Assembly (NCBI RefSeq): GCF_030272615.1
Contig: NC_081411.1
Location: 217,390,154-217,447,653, forward strand
DNA from: Cryptomeria japonica
Taxonomy: Eukaryota; Streptophyta; Pinopsida; Cupressales; Cupressaceae
DNA: 57,500 bases
Direction: 5' to 3'
Positions 34,302 to 45,001 of this stretch are shown here, piece by piece. The notes beneath the pieces are model-generated. The model searched no databases. It saw only the letters and a list, made by a program, of their open reading frames with translations, and was not told where the DNA came from. Both the position numbers and the translations under genes were made by a program. The first letter of the stretch is position 1; each line of letters begins with the position of its first letter.

Positions 34302-37300
34302 ATGGTGGGTAATAGAAAATAAAATAACATATTGGAACTCTCCAAGGACTTAAAGAAAATCACCCCTCCTAAGTTCGATGGGAGGCAAATTGGTGAAGGA
34401 GCTGAGAATTGGTTAAATGAAATGGAAAAGTATTTTGAACTAAGAGATTTTAGCGAAACAACCAAGGCCTTATGGGGTTCCTATCAACTCATAGGGGAGG
34501 CAGCTAGTTGGTGGACCAACACCAAGGAGCAAAATGAGTATAGTAGGGATATGGTCACATGGGATCAATTTGTTCACCACTTCCGAAAAAGGTGGCTCCC
34601 TCAATTGTTCTTTTATGAGAAGGTGATAGAATTCCACAATCTACGTCAAGGGCCCCTATCAGTCCAACAATATTAGGATAAGTTTGCCAAATTACTTAAG
34701 TATGTGCCTATGTACCAGAAGGATGAAGAGGGCCAAGCGAGGAAGTTCATTTTGGGACTAAATACCAACATAGGGGCAGAGGTTGACATGCATGGGCCCA
34801 AAAACATGAACGAAGTACTTGAAAAGTCCCTAAGGCAAGAAAGGAAGATTCAAACACTAGCAGGGCAGAACTATAATGGGAACCACTCATTTAAAAGGAA
34901 GCAGGAATTCAAGGGGAATACTAACTTCAACAAAAGTCAAAGGAATAATTCTTCTGAAAGAAGGCCACCCCCTAATCAATATTAGGGAAATGGAAATAAT
35001 AATAATAACAGGGGCAATAATAACAGAGGCAACTATAACAGGAATGACTAGCAGAACATGATAACTTATCCACCCATGGCCAATGAAACAAGGAATGATC
35101 CCTCTAGGAACCAAGGCAAGAGGGGTCCTCCAGGTGGATGCTTTATGTGTGGGGGAAACCATTTTGCTAGAGAGTGTCCCAGGATGCAAGGTCAGATTAG
35201 GTCCAATCAACCCCAACAAGGGCCCTAGCAAAGGATTCATGCAACAGTTAGGAACCAAAGAGGAAGATACCAGAATGTTCCCATGGAAACTACAGGTACA
35301 CTATTTGAACAACCAATTTCAATTCTAATTGACACTGGGTCATCTAGATGTTTCATCTCACCTGAATTAGTAAGCAAATATGCATTAAAAGTTAATCAAA
35401 CAGAGTCATCATGGATGGTTCAATATGGGGATAAGGGAACTAGGAAAGTAACTAAGTGTTTGCTGAGGGCAAGGGTACAATTTCGTGAGTTTGAAACAAG
35501 GGTAGAACTCTATGTGGCACCCCTAGGATTATATGATGTAATTATTGGAATAAGTTGGTTAACAGACCATCAAGCTAATGTAGATTTCTATAATAAAGTT
35601 GTTGAATATTTGGATGATGGGGGAAAAAGGGTCAAAATCCAAGGACAGTTTAACCCCATTAGAATAGAAACCATATCAGCCATGCAATTAAAGAAGGAAA
35701 GAGGAAGAGGAGGCCTAATCTATATGGTTGAAATTGATGAAGGAAAAGAGGAAAATACCCCAACCTTTGAAAATACCCCTTTCTTAAGAGAATTCAAGGA
35801 TGTATTTCCAGAAGAATTATCTAGCTTACCCCCTAAAAGGAAGTTTGACTTTTCTATCGATGTACTAGCGGGAGCTAAACCACTATCAAGGGCACCTTAC
35901 CAAATGAACACAACTAAATTACAAGAGCTCAAGATGCAATTAGAGGAACTCTTAGCTAAGGGATTAATAAGGCCAAGTGTATCACCATGGGGAGCACCAG
36001 TCTTATTCGTTAAGAAGAAGGATGGAACCTTAAGACTATGCATCGACTATAGGATGTTGAACAAGGTCACAATAAAGAATAGGTATCCCTTACGTCGAAT
36101 AGAGGATCTTTTTGAGCAAATGAAAGGAGTAGCAGTTTTCTCAAAGATAGACCTCCGGTCAGGATACCATCAACTCAAAATTAAGGAGGAGGACATTCTG
36201 AAGACAACTTTTATGACTAGATATGGGCATTATGAGTTCACAGTAGTTCCTTTTGGTGTAACCAATGCCCCAGCTACATTTATGAACCTAATGAATAGTG
36301 TACTCCATGACTACTTGGACAAATTTGTTTTGGTATTTCTAGATGACATATTGATTTACTCTAGGAATGAGGAAGAACATTTAGTACACCTACAAATTGT
36401 TTTGCAAAGGTTGAGAGAACATAAGTTATATGGGAAATTGTCAAAATGTGCCTTCTTCGAGGAAAAGATTCACTACCTTAGGCATATAATATCAAAGGAA
36501 GGAATAACAGTTGATCCAGATAAGATAAAGGCAATAATAGAATGGCCAATCCCTAAAAATGTTTTAGAGGTAAGAAGCTTTATGGGGCTAGAAGGTTACT
36601 ATAGGAGGTTTGTGGAAGGATTCTCTAAGATAGAAAAACCCATCACCTCATTACAGAGGAAGGGTAAAAGGTTCGTGTGGACAGAACAAAGTGATAAGGC
36701 ATTTCAAATTTTGAAGGGGAAACTAACTTCAACACCCATTCTAAAAGTACTAGATCTGAATGGACACTTCACAGTCGTAACTGATGCTTCTATTGAACGT
36801 TTAGGAGGAGTTCTTGTCCAAGATGAAGGGGTAGTAGCTTAGAAATCTAGAAAGCTAAAGACTCATGAAGTCAATTATGCACCCCCTGACTTAGAGTTAG
36901 TAGCGATTGTGCATGCCCTACAAAAATAGAGACACTTCTTGCTTAGGAAGCCCTTTGAGTTAAAGTCAGATAACCAAGGACTAAAGTACATATTTACCCA
37001 ACCCCACTTAAATGCTAGACAAAGAAGGTGGTTAGAGTTTCTAAGTGAATATGATTTTGAAATTGAATATATTAAGGGGAAGGAAAATAGGGTGGCAGAT
37101 GCTTTGAGTAGGAGGAGACACTTGATGACTATAGCAACATTCAAAACTTCTCTCAAAAGGCAAGTAATGGATGAGCGAAGTCACGACCCATGGTTTGAGC
37201 AAGTCAAATTGACATTAGAACACGATCCAACTGATCCTAAGATTGAAGGGTATACATTAGACGAAGATGGGTTGCTCAGATACAATAATAGAATCTATAT

Positions 37301-38588
37301 TCCTAATTTAGGAGACTTATGGGAAGTAGTCTTGTTGGAGGCTCACAATGCCCCTTATTCAGGGTACCCAAGAGTTAACATACTTTATGTAGATCTAAAG
37401 AAGTTATACTTCTGGCAAGGGATGAAGAATGACATAGTCAAGTATTTGGTTAAATATTTGGAGTGTCAAAGAGTAAAGGCAGAACATAGACATCCAGCCA
37501 GATTGTTACAGTTACATGATGTAACTCAACACAAGTGGCAAGTTATTAGCATGGATTTTGTGCAAGGGTTGCCCATGTCACCTTTTAGGGATGATACAAT
37601 AGTGGTGGTAATTGACAAACTCACTAAGGTGGCACACTTTATACTAGGGAATCTGATGGATGATGCACCTCCCTTGGCTAGGCGCTTTGTTAAGGAAATA
37701 TTTAGGTTGCATGGAATACCAGAGAAAATCATATCAGATAGAGATGCTAGATTCACTTCAAGGTTTTGGACAACTCTTCAATCAGCTCTGGGAACTCAAC
37801 TAAATTTTACCACTGCATACCATCGTAAAATCGACGGTCAGATAGAAAGGAAAAATTAGATTATGGAAGACCTACTTCGCATGTACTGCATGGACCAACA
37901 GAAGAATTTGGAAGAGTACCTACCTCTGGTAGAGTTTTCTTACAATAATACATATCAAACATCTTTGGGAATGGCACCTTTTGAAGCATTATATGGTAGA
38001 CCATGTCGAACACCTTTGAGTTGGGATAGTCTTGAAGATAGAGTAATTGTTGGACCAGATATGTTGAAGGAGATGGAAAGGAAAACTAAGGAAATTAGGC
38101 AGAGATTGAAGGAAGCCATAGATAGGCAGAAAAGTTATGAAGACAAAAATAGGATGCTAAGGGAGTTTGAAGTGGGAGAGAAAGTCTTCCTAAGGGTTAG
38201 GCCACACAAGAGTTCCATAAGGTTTGGGAAAAAGACTAAGCTTGCACCTCATTATGTTGGACCCTTTGAAATATTGGGAAGGATTAATCTAGTTGCATAC
38301 TAGTTGGCCTTACCTCCCCAATTGAGCTGTATCCATGATTTCTTCCATGTATCTATTATTAAAAAGTATGTACCTGATGAGAAACATATTTTGAATTGGG
38401 ATACTTTACAGGTCCAGGAAATAGGAGGAATAATAATAGAACCATTCAAATTCTTGGAGAGGCGCCAGTGCCAATTGCACAACAGAGAGGTTGATCAATG
38501 CAAAGTGCAATGAAATCAGTATGATGAAAAGAATGCCATGTGGGAGGATACTAAGGAAGTGCAACAGTTGTTTCCTTTTTTGTTTTAA
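34302..38588 (+). pseudogene. Chromovirus gag-pol polyprotein with nonsense codons
   Basis: Every domain is in one reading frame over 4.29 kb with no frameshift needed. From ATG 34302: retrotransposon gag (PPKFDG...NWLNEMEKYF, then AASWWTNTKE), a CCHC knuckle CFMCGGNHFAREC (35139-35177), protease with [12 protein letters not shown] (about 35326-35361), RT with [14 protein letters not shown] and FLDDILIYS (about 36336), RNase H with VVTDAS (about 36776) and NRVADALSRR, and integrase with MDF (about 37553), SDRDARF (about 37735) and GQIERKN (the D, D and E). The terminal chromodomain-like segment has KFLERRQCQLHNREV, then MWED and FPFLF, ending at TAA 38586. Stops are TAA about 34320; TAG 34674, 34983, 35049, 35226, 36840, 36927, 37857 and 38301; and TGA 38511. 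The integrase HHCC finger has lost its second His and first Cys, both to Tyr. Dead, but recently so in structure. Confidence 0.9.
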
Positions 38589-38649
38589 TCATGAACTATA
38601 GACTCTTTTGGATGTGTTCAATAAGTGCATCAGGACGATGCACAAATTA

Positions 38650-38661
38650 AGGGGGGGAGGA
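38650..38661 (+). promoter_or_regulatory. Polypurine tract
   Basis: AAGGGGGGGAGG followed by A and then TGTCACAACCC, the start of the LTR at 38662. This is the plus-strand primer site of the chromovirus. Confidence 0.85.
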
Positions 38662-39548
38662 TGTCACAACCCTCCTTTATCACTTTTTGATTTAAATACA
38701 ATTCTATTATATTTTTGGTTAAACTACTTAAAATGATTGAATAAATGTTATAAAAGAATAAAATGAACACACACACACACACACACTTGGAGAATATAAT
38801 TCAAAAGGCATTATTTTTATTTATTTATTTTCCACTCCCAATTATGGCACATGTTGTAGTAGGAATAAGAAGCTTCTAGAGGAATCTCCACCACCTTGCA
38901 TGTAACTCCCTCGCTAAGTTTTTAATCAATTTGCATGAGTCCACTATTGGAAAAGAATCTCTTTTTAATTAAATTCTCTAGATAGTGGAATAGAGGGATT
39001 TTTCTTATAAAATTGTATGCAAGTTTCAAAGAAGGGAGTTGATTACATTTTGAAGAAAATTTCCCAAGTTTTTAGTAGTAGGATCTTCTTTGGTAGTCTC
39101 ATTTTTGTTGCAAGATTGATGAGATATTGTTTGAAAGATTTCTCTCAAGTGGCAAGGAAGGATCTAAGGAGGATAGCTAGAAGGTTGGATTCAACATTAA
39201 ACTTCAATAATCCAGGTTCTCTTTTTGTTATTTCACATTCCCATATGAGAAAATGGTATTATCCAAAATATAGCTTCTAGATCTTCCTTTATAAAATTTT
39301 CCTTTGTGATAATATTGAAAAGATAGCTTATTTATTTGTTTAATTTTTCCTTAGAGAAGAAATATCAAATCTTGCTTGTATAGCTCTATTAATTGTTTAA
39401 ATTTCTTTAGAAAATATCAGTTCTTGCTTTTCTTCTCTCAAATTCATTACTGGATTGGAAATTTAAATGCAATTCCTTTCTTACATTAAAATCTTACTTC
39501 CCTACAGAAAATGCCTGACAATAAAATATAAATCTCATGTATTCATTT

Positions 39549-39798
39549 CTCTCTGTGAATAATCCTGTGTGTTATTCATCCCTGCGAATAAATCCTCATT
39601 TGGTTTCATTAATATTTTTATATCTGGTTATATACTTCTCTCTAGAAATAATAGTTGAAATTGAGGTATAAATCTCTCTGTGAATAATCCTCTGTGTTAT
39701 TCACTCCTATAAATAAATCCTTATTGTTTACATTAATATTTTATCTCTCATATACTGATTAAATACGACTCTCTGTGCTTAAATAAATTAAAACTAGA
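39549..39798 (+). repeat. 125-bp tandem duplication inside the LTR
   Basis: CTCTCTGTGAATAATCCT..TGTTATTCA..CCT and the following AATAAATCCT..TTCATTAATATTTT phrase occur at 39549 and again at 39674, with scattered differences. It lies just upstream of the TATA box, a position where LTR enhancer repeats are common; an enhancer role is only inferred. Confidence 0.65.
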
Positions 39799-39801
39799 AA
39801 C

Positions 39802-39818
39802 TATATATATATATATAG
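39802..39818 (+). promoter_or_regulatory. TATA box of the LTR promoter
   Basis: A run of TATATATATATATA followed by AGTATTTAAAT in the middle of the LTR. It lies downstream of the tandem duplication and about 125 bp upstream of the GC-rich hairpin block. Transcription would start near 39840-39850. Confidence 0.5.
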
Positions 39819-39940
39819 TATTTAAATTATCGTTTTTAAAAAAAAATTTTGATGCAAACACAGTACGCAAAAATTGTACGGTGAAATGAATTTGCATGGG
39901 TTTGAGGACTGCTGCAGGGAGGGGACAGGCGGAGTTAATG

Positions 39941-40079
39941 CCGCAAGTTGGGGGGGGGTACACAATGGTACCCTCCACTAACTTGCGGTCACTACTATGA
40001 CAGTGACCGTAGGGTAGTGGGGGGGACCACGACGGTCCCCTCATCACTGCGGGCCTGCGCCCACAGGCCTGCAGTGATG
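39941..40079 (+). other. Cluster of four consecutive GC-rich hairpins
   Basis: Stem 1 pairs CCGCAAGTT (39941-39949) with AACTTGCGG (39980-39988), with an inner GGGGTAC/GTACCCT pairing. Stem 2 pairs GGTCACT (39987-39993) with AGTGACC (40002-40008). Stem 3 pairs GGGGACC (40022-40028) with GGTCCCC (40034-40040). Stem 4 pairs CATCACTGCGGGCCTG (40042-40057) with CAGGCCTGCAGTGATG (40064-40079), 15 of 16 Watson-Crick and the last a G-U wobble in RNA. The block sits in the likely R-U5 leader of the LTR transcript. ORFs on both strands here are by-products of composition. Confidence 0.7.
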
Positions 40080-41669
40080 ATGGGACCTGTGGGCCCCTTC
40101 CCACTCCCCATTGCCATTAAACAAGATTCGCGTTTATTGTTATTTTTTTTTTTAGTTTTTTTTTGAAAATTGAAAAAAAAGGAAATTTGTTTATTTAATT
40201 AGTTTTTTTTTATACATACAATAAATTGCAATTTAGGAATTGCTATTACTTTCCTTAGTATAAATTTTAAGTTAGTAATTTAACTTAGAAAAATTTATGA
40301 ATAATTGAGATCATTGTGTAGTAAATTCATAATTAAACTATGTCTAGTAAATTTACAATTAATTTATCTTTAGTAAATTTTATGATTGTAAATTATATTA
40401 TATCAACACATTTCTCAACCTTGCATGTAACTTATGCTATCCTTGCTTCATGCGAATTAATTATACTTTAATTGCATTTATTGAGGACAAAGTTAGATTT
40501 CTTCATCTCCATGCAAGTTACACATTTAATTATTAATATGCAAGTTTCATAATTGTCATTATTATGCAAGTTATATTTCAAGTTTTGAATAATAAATAAT
40601 TTTAGTTATGGTTTTTATTCCATGTAATTCATCAAGTAGTTATTTCAATTAATTGAGCTTTGCAATGTCTAATTATACCCTTTCAATTCATAATTATTTC
40701 CAAGCATAATGTTATCATAAGTTAGAAAATTAAATAAAAGGAGCCAAAAAACCAAAACCTAGCAGCGTTCAGTATATATACTGCCTCTGGGTCACGCTTA
40801 TGGGTAATGCCATCATGTTGAACTATTGCACTTAATGCCTAATAAAGCTGCATCAATGACATCTATTGCATCATCCCTATAAATCATTAGGGAGTAATAA
40901 GGGACACTTGGAAGTTAAAATCCAAGGGGCGGGTAATCCCCCTTGGATCGATAATTTAATAAGATAATTCTAAAATGATCTTTCATCCGCTGAGTTAAAC
41001 CATAGTAAACCCCTATAGGGATGATGAGTGAAATGCTTTTATGGAATTGATTTAATCTCGAAGAATTATTGTTGATTGGCAATTGGTCAAGGGTGATGCT
41101 CATGATAAGAATTAGGATCTAGTTGTTTTAGGCCACAAGCAATAGGCCATCTTGAGCCTTTTCTTAAGCGCTACCATCGTGTGTAGCAACCATAGAGAAA
41201 TTGTCCAAGACATTGACCCTAGAAAAGGTTGCATACCCACTAATCAGTTTACATCAAACCATAGAGTAGAAAATAGAAATACATACCTTATGCCTTGATC
41301 CCGTGCTGAAGTGGGTATGTAGGTAGTCTTGGGATGGAGTTATCCCTAGTACTCAGGCGTTTGTAGGTGGGGTCTAGGCCTAGTAAGAAGAAGGATTGAG
41401 TGAGAATCCTAATTTGAAAGATAAGTATAATAAAAAGGAAAAGTAATTCAATGCATACTCAGAAGGAATCCCATATGGATTCGCTTGACTTCCCAAGGCT
41501 TTAAGCCAAATTCCAAGGTGGAATTAAAGCTTGTATCATGTTATTTAATTACTCCTAAGGACGGTGACCTTGGTGCACTTCTATTAGAAGAGTGTAGTAC
41601 TTAGTGAGTGGCTCAAGACCCGAATGGTCCCGATGAGTCCAAGTCTCTAGCCAGAGCACCTCCTATCCC

Positions 41670-41822
41670 GATTGGATAGATGCCTACCCCGTATGGGTAG
41701 ATGCCCATCCCCTATTGGATAGATGAAATCTTATGTCCCGTATGGATAGATGCCTAACCTGTATGGTTAGATGCTCATCCTGGATGGATGAATGCCTAAT
41801 CCAAATGGATGGATGCCCAGAG
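41670..41822 (+). repeat. Minisatellite, ~21-bp unit
   Basis: About seven imperfect copies of a unit like CCNTATGGATAGATGCCTANC near the right end of the LTR. Units vary (GTATGGGTAGATGCCCATCC, GTATGGTTAGATGCTCATCC), so this is an old array. Confidence 0.7.
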
Positions 41823-42284
41823 TATGCGATTGAATCAAACGCAATGATTAAATTAAACAAAAAAAAAGGAATGGTCAATTTTGTTGAGTTCATTTATGGT
41901 GGGTTATTACATTACTTTTGTAAGTATTTTTAACTTTTACTTTTGAAAGCAATATAATTCATTATTTAATCATTCTAATTAAAACAACAATTTATTTTTG
42001 AGTAGAAGGGTGAATTTCAAATTGATTTTTGAATGTTTGCAGACAAATAAGAAATAATCCTCAAAGAGAGTAACCTAATAAAAAATAAATAAAAGACAAA
42101 TTGCCAATGACATTGATTGAGGAACTGATTCAGTAAATTGGCAGTTCAACCTAGTCCTGAACTTCCTATGGAGAGGATTTTCATGGCTTTCTTCAAGTTA
42201 CATGGAGAAAGAGACAAGACAATGAAGACCAAATCATAGATGAACAAATGATCCTTTCTTTATCTACAAAGTGCTCACCCAATT

Positions 42285-42475
42285 TTAATCCCAAAAATGG
42301 ATCGACTTGGAGCTTGCTTTTACACCTGCCAATTGTATTTTCTTGAATGTATCTAAATGTTTCTCAACATGGAGCCATTTTTGGGCATATCCTATTATCA
42401 TTGCAGTCCATGAGATAGGATTTATTTGGGGTATTGTATGAAACAATTCACATGCCTTTTGTTGCATTTTTTTCT
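42285..42475 (-). pseudogene. PPR-protein gene fragment (PLS type)
   Basis: The minus-strand frame reads KACELFHTIPQINPISWTAM, then IIGYAQ, and ends near KKIQLAGVKASSKS. This is the P/L-S repeat pattern of plant organelle RNA-binding PPR proteins (typically A.ELFD.MP..NVVSWTAMI.GYAQ). Only about 1.5 repeats remain and stops follow on both sides. The fragment straddles the left edge of the tandem duplication at 42342. Its upstream part is repeated at about 46360-46495, where it is cut by the duplication junction and has gained stops. Confidence 0.65.
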
Positions 42476-42639
42476 GAAGATTTGTTCTGCGGGTGAATGC
42501 TGTAGAATCTGAAAATTATCCCTGTTCCTAAAGTCAGCTATTAAACTTAAATATTCATGACCGAGAAAACAATTGATAATCAAATCATATAACCATAAAC
42601 ATCTCAATTGAACTCAGAAATAAATAATATCAATCATTG

Positions 42640-43007
42640 ATCTCAAGAAAATTAGAATAAACATTGTTTTTAACAAGAGAGCTCTATTTTCCTTATTACA
42701 ACTTAATGAAGAATACAAAGATGCCATATATATAGAGTTTTAAGCTTCTCCAAGGAAAAACAATTAAAAGATTAAAGAAATAAGAATTCACAACTCATAA
42801 CAAAGCATGCACAACATGTAAAATAACTGGAAAAAAAGTAGGTGGACACTAAAGTTGAAATGGGCATTCAGACACTAAAGCTGAATTGGGCATTCTAAAT
42901 AAAGAACTAATTGTCTTGAACTTGAAGCATGACGATAACTAGTTGACTATTACAGTTAATCTTGCAGTGACCTGGTGGAACTAAGAGCTCAACATCAATT
43001 ATCCACA
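42640..43007 (-). repeat. Copia relic A: 3' LTR and polypurine tract
   Basis: On the minus strand the purine tract AAGGGGGAGTGAGTA (43008-43022) is followed by TGTGGATAATTGATGTTGAGC, the LTR start at 43007. A TATA box (CTATATATATGG, about 42724-42735) lies ~275 bp into it. The LTR's far end is not fixed. The last ~230 bp (by + coordinates) match 44703-45001, the other LTR. Its duplicate in unit B is about 46657-47024. Confidence 0.65.
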
Positions 43008-43144
43008 TACTCACTCCCCCTTGATGCTGAGAGGGCTCACAATTTGATCTCAAGTGTAAAAAACCGAGCTTTTACAATTGTCTTAGTGAAGATATACACT
43101 AATTGATCCTGAGTGTTTATGTGCTTCAATTCAACTTCCTTCTT

Positions 43145-43660
43145 CTATACCAAATCTTGAATGAAGTGATATTTCATATCAAAATGTTTTGTTCTACTGT
43201 GATGAACTAGATTCTTTGCTAACTTGATGGAACTCACCTTGTCACAATAGATCACTATAGGCTGAATTTGCTTTTCTCCAATTCCTTCCAAAACTTTAAT
43301 TTTGAGCCAAAGAGCTTGTGTACCAGCTAAAGTAATTGCATCATAATATGCTTCTACAGATGAGAGGGAAACAATGTTTTGTTTATCTGAGCTCCAAGTA
43401 ATCAAACCAGAACCAAAAGAGAAACAATTTTCAAATGTAGATTTATGGTCACCCATACTACCTCCCTAATCTGAATCATGAAAGGCAACATGATTGAATC
43501 TTTTAGAAGAGTATTAATGAATGCCAAAATTTAGAGTGCATTTCCCATAGCTCAAAATTCTCTTGGCTACCTTCATATGCATTTCTAATGGATTTGCCAT
43601 GTATCTTGAAACAACTGAAAGGTAAAGGGCAAAGTCAACATTCTTCAAGATGAAACAAAG
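43145..43660 (-). pseudogene. Copia relic A: RNase H segment
   Basis: Minus-strand reading gives NPLEMHMKVAKRILR-like text (clearest in unit B), then the RNase H domain: KSTFENCFSFGSGLITWSS, SSVEAYYDAITLAGTQALWL, IYCDKVSSIKLAKN and HHSRTKHFDMKYHFI. These are the standard copia RNase H blocks with their acidic residues. A stop separates the linker from the domain. It lies directly against an RT segment on the opposite strand, which is not the normal layout. Confidence 0.85.
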
Positions 43661-43674
43661 ACAGAGGTGGCTCA

Positions 43675-44240
43675 AGAGGAAGTATATGTGGAATAATCAC
43701 AAGTTTTAAAGTGGAAGGAAAAGAGAATCATGTCTATAGATTGAAGAAGGAATTGTATGGTCTCAAGAAAGCACCAAGAGCATGGTATGCTAAGATTGAT
43801 AGATACTTTTAGGAGAGCAACTTCAAGAGAAGAAAGAGTGAACCTACCCTTTACTACAAATAAGAAGGTATTGATGTTCTCATCTTAAGTTTGTACGTTG
43901 ATGATCTATTGTATTTGGGTAATAGTTCTAAGATGAAAGATGAATTCAACGTTGCTATGATGAATGAATTTGAGATGAAAGATCTTAGTCTCATGAAATA
44001 TTCTATAGTAATGGAGGTTTATCAAAGTAAGGATGAAATTTTCATTTGTCAAAGTAATGCACATGATATGCTGAAGAAAATTGATATGGGTGATTGTAAC
44101 CCTTCCTCCACTCCAAGTGCTCGTGGATTTGTGATGTGTAGAGATGAAGGCACTGAATTAGTTGATCAAACAACTTACAAAAGTATTGTTGGGAGTTTGA
44201 TGTTTCTAACCCACACAAGGCCTGATATTCTTCATGAGAT
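43675..44240 (+). pseudogene. Copia relic A: reverse transcriptase segment, inverted
   Basis: Plus-strand reading: EEVYVEQ, HVYRLKKELYGLKKAPRAWY, SEPTLYYK, the catalytic YVDDLLYLGNSS (about 43894), FEMKDLSLMKYS, and VGSLMFLTHTRPDILHE, where it ends abruptly. These are the copia RT palm and thumb, with TAG codons. In a normal element RNase H follows on the same strand; here it lies upstream on the other strand, as does gag on the other side. The RT block has therefore been flipped in place. Confidence 0.88.
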
Positions 44241-44700
44241 ATCAGAGATCCAACCAATCCATCAAAGTGAAGTGTTGTCAAATTCTTGCTTTCTTATGAT
44301 TATGGCAACATTATTCCATCTTGGTGTCAAATTTCTCAACACCTTTTATTATCAAAACTTCATTGCTCACAGTTTCACCAAGTGTAGCAGTTTTATTGAC
44401 CACATCTTTGACTTTGACGTAAAAGTCACTTATACTTTTAGCTCCTTGCATCTTCAAATTCTCAAATTCTCTCTTCAACATCTGTAGCTTGACAACCTGA
44501 ACTTGAGAAGTACCTTGCTAAGATTCTTATAGAGTCTCCCAACCATCATTAGTAGTTGTTGCTATTGAGATTCTTGGAAATAAGCTCTTATCAAAAGATA
44601 TTTGAATGTGAAACAAAGATTGAGCATTCTTCTTCCTTGTTTCCTTCTTGGTTGTTCTATGATTGACAGAAAGGGCATTCCAATCAATTGGCTCATCCAT
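44241..44700 (-). pseudogene. Copia relic A: gag segment
   Basis: The minus strand from ATG 44698-44700 reads MDEPIDWNALSVNHRTT, then (across frame breaks) SLFPRISIATTT, LKREFENLKMQGAKSISDFY and DVVNKTATLGETVSNEVLI, then LHFDGLVGSLISHEE at the junction. This is the copia gag (UBN2-type) pattern. Protease and integrase are entirely missing between this and the RT block. Confidence 0.8.
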
Positions 44701-44702
44701 TC

Positions 44703-45001
44703 ACAACATGTAAAATTACTGGAAAATGGGTAGGTAGAGTAGAATTGGAGTTAACTATAGCTAGCCAAATAACAAATCCTAAAACTAAGAATAGGCTAAA
44801 CAAAAATATGCATGTGCATCCACATGCAGCATTGAAATGTTTGCTGTTATCTTAAAATACTAACAAACACTAAAGTTGAATCAACATTATAAATAAAGAA
44901 CTAATTATGTTGAACTTAAAACTTGACGGTGACTGGTTGAGAATTATGGTGGATCTTGTAGTGATTTGTTAGAATAGAGAGCTCAACATCAGTTCTCCAC
45001 A
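44703..45001 (-). repeat. Copia relic A: 5' LTR remnant
   Basis: On the minus strand it starts TGTGGAGAACTGATGTTGAGC, matching the LTR start at 43007. It runs almost directly into the gag ATG, without PBS or leader, so the LTR 3' part and PBS have been deleted. Duplicate in unit B: about 48720-49035. Confidence 0.6.

Larger units (their letters stand above)
33798..41911 (+). mobile_element. Tekay/Del-like chromovirus (Ty3/gypsy), 5' LTR missing
   Basis: From left to right: A-rich leader, one continuous gag-pol frame (34302-38588) with gag, protease, RT, RNase H, integrase and chromodomain, a polypurine tract (38650-38661), and a 3.25-kb 3' LTR (38662-41911). The chromodomain-like end, the long LTR and the single gag-pol frame fit the Tekay/Del group. 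No 5' LTR or PBS is found to the left; the A-rich leader runs into the LINE target site at 33780, so the 5' part was deleted or never present. The would-be target duplication to the right is TTACT (41912-41916). Confidence 0.85.
38662..41911 (+). repeat. 3' LTR of the chromovirus, 3250 bp
   Basis: Starts TGTCACAACCCTCC directly after the polypurine tract. The proposed end is GGTGGGTTATTACA (41898-41911), which matches the reverse complement of the start at 11 of 14 positions, as LTR termini should. It contains a (CA)n run (about 38766-38786), a 125-bp tandem duplication (39549-39798), a TATA box, a GC-rich hairpin block and a 21-bp minisatellite. With no second LTR in the window, the right boundary rests on the terminus alone. 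Confidence 0.7.

Noticed and set aside
34302-38588. Endogenous pararetrovirus
   Set aside because: Integrase, chromodomain, polypurine tract and LTR are present, and no movement protein is seen; this is a Ty3/gypsy chromovirus.
39748-40166. ORFs on both strands over the GC-rich hairpin block
   Set aside because: Composition- and palindrome-driven; they sit in an LTR and match no protein family.
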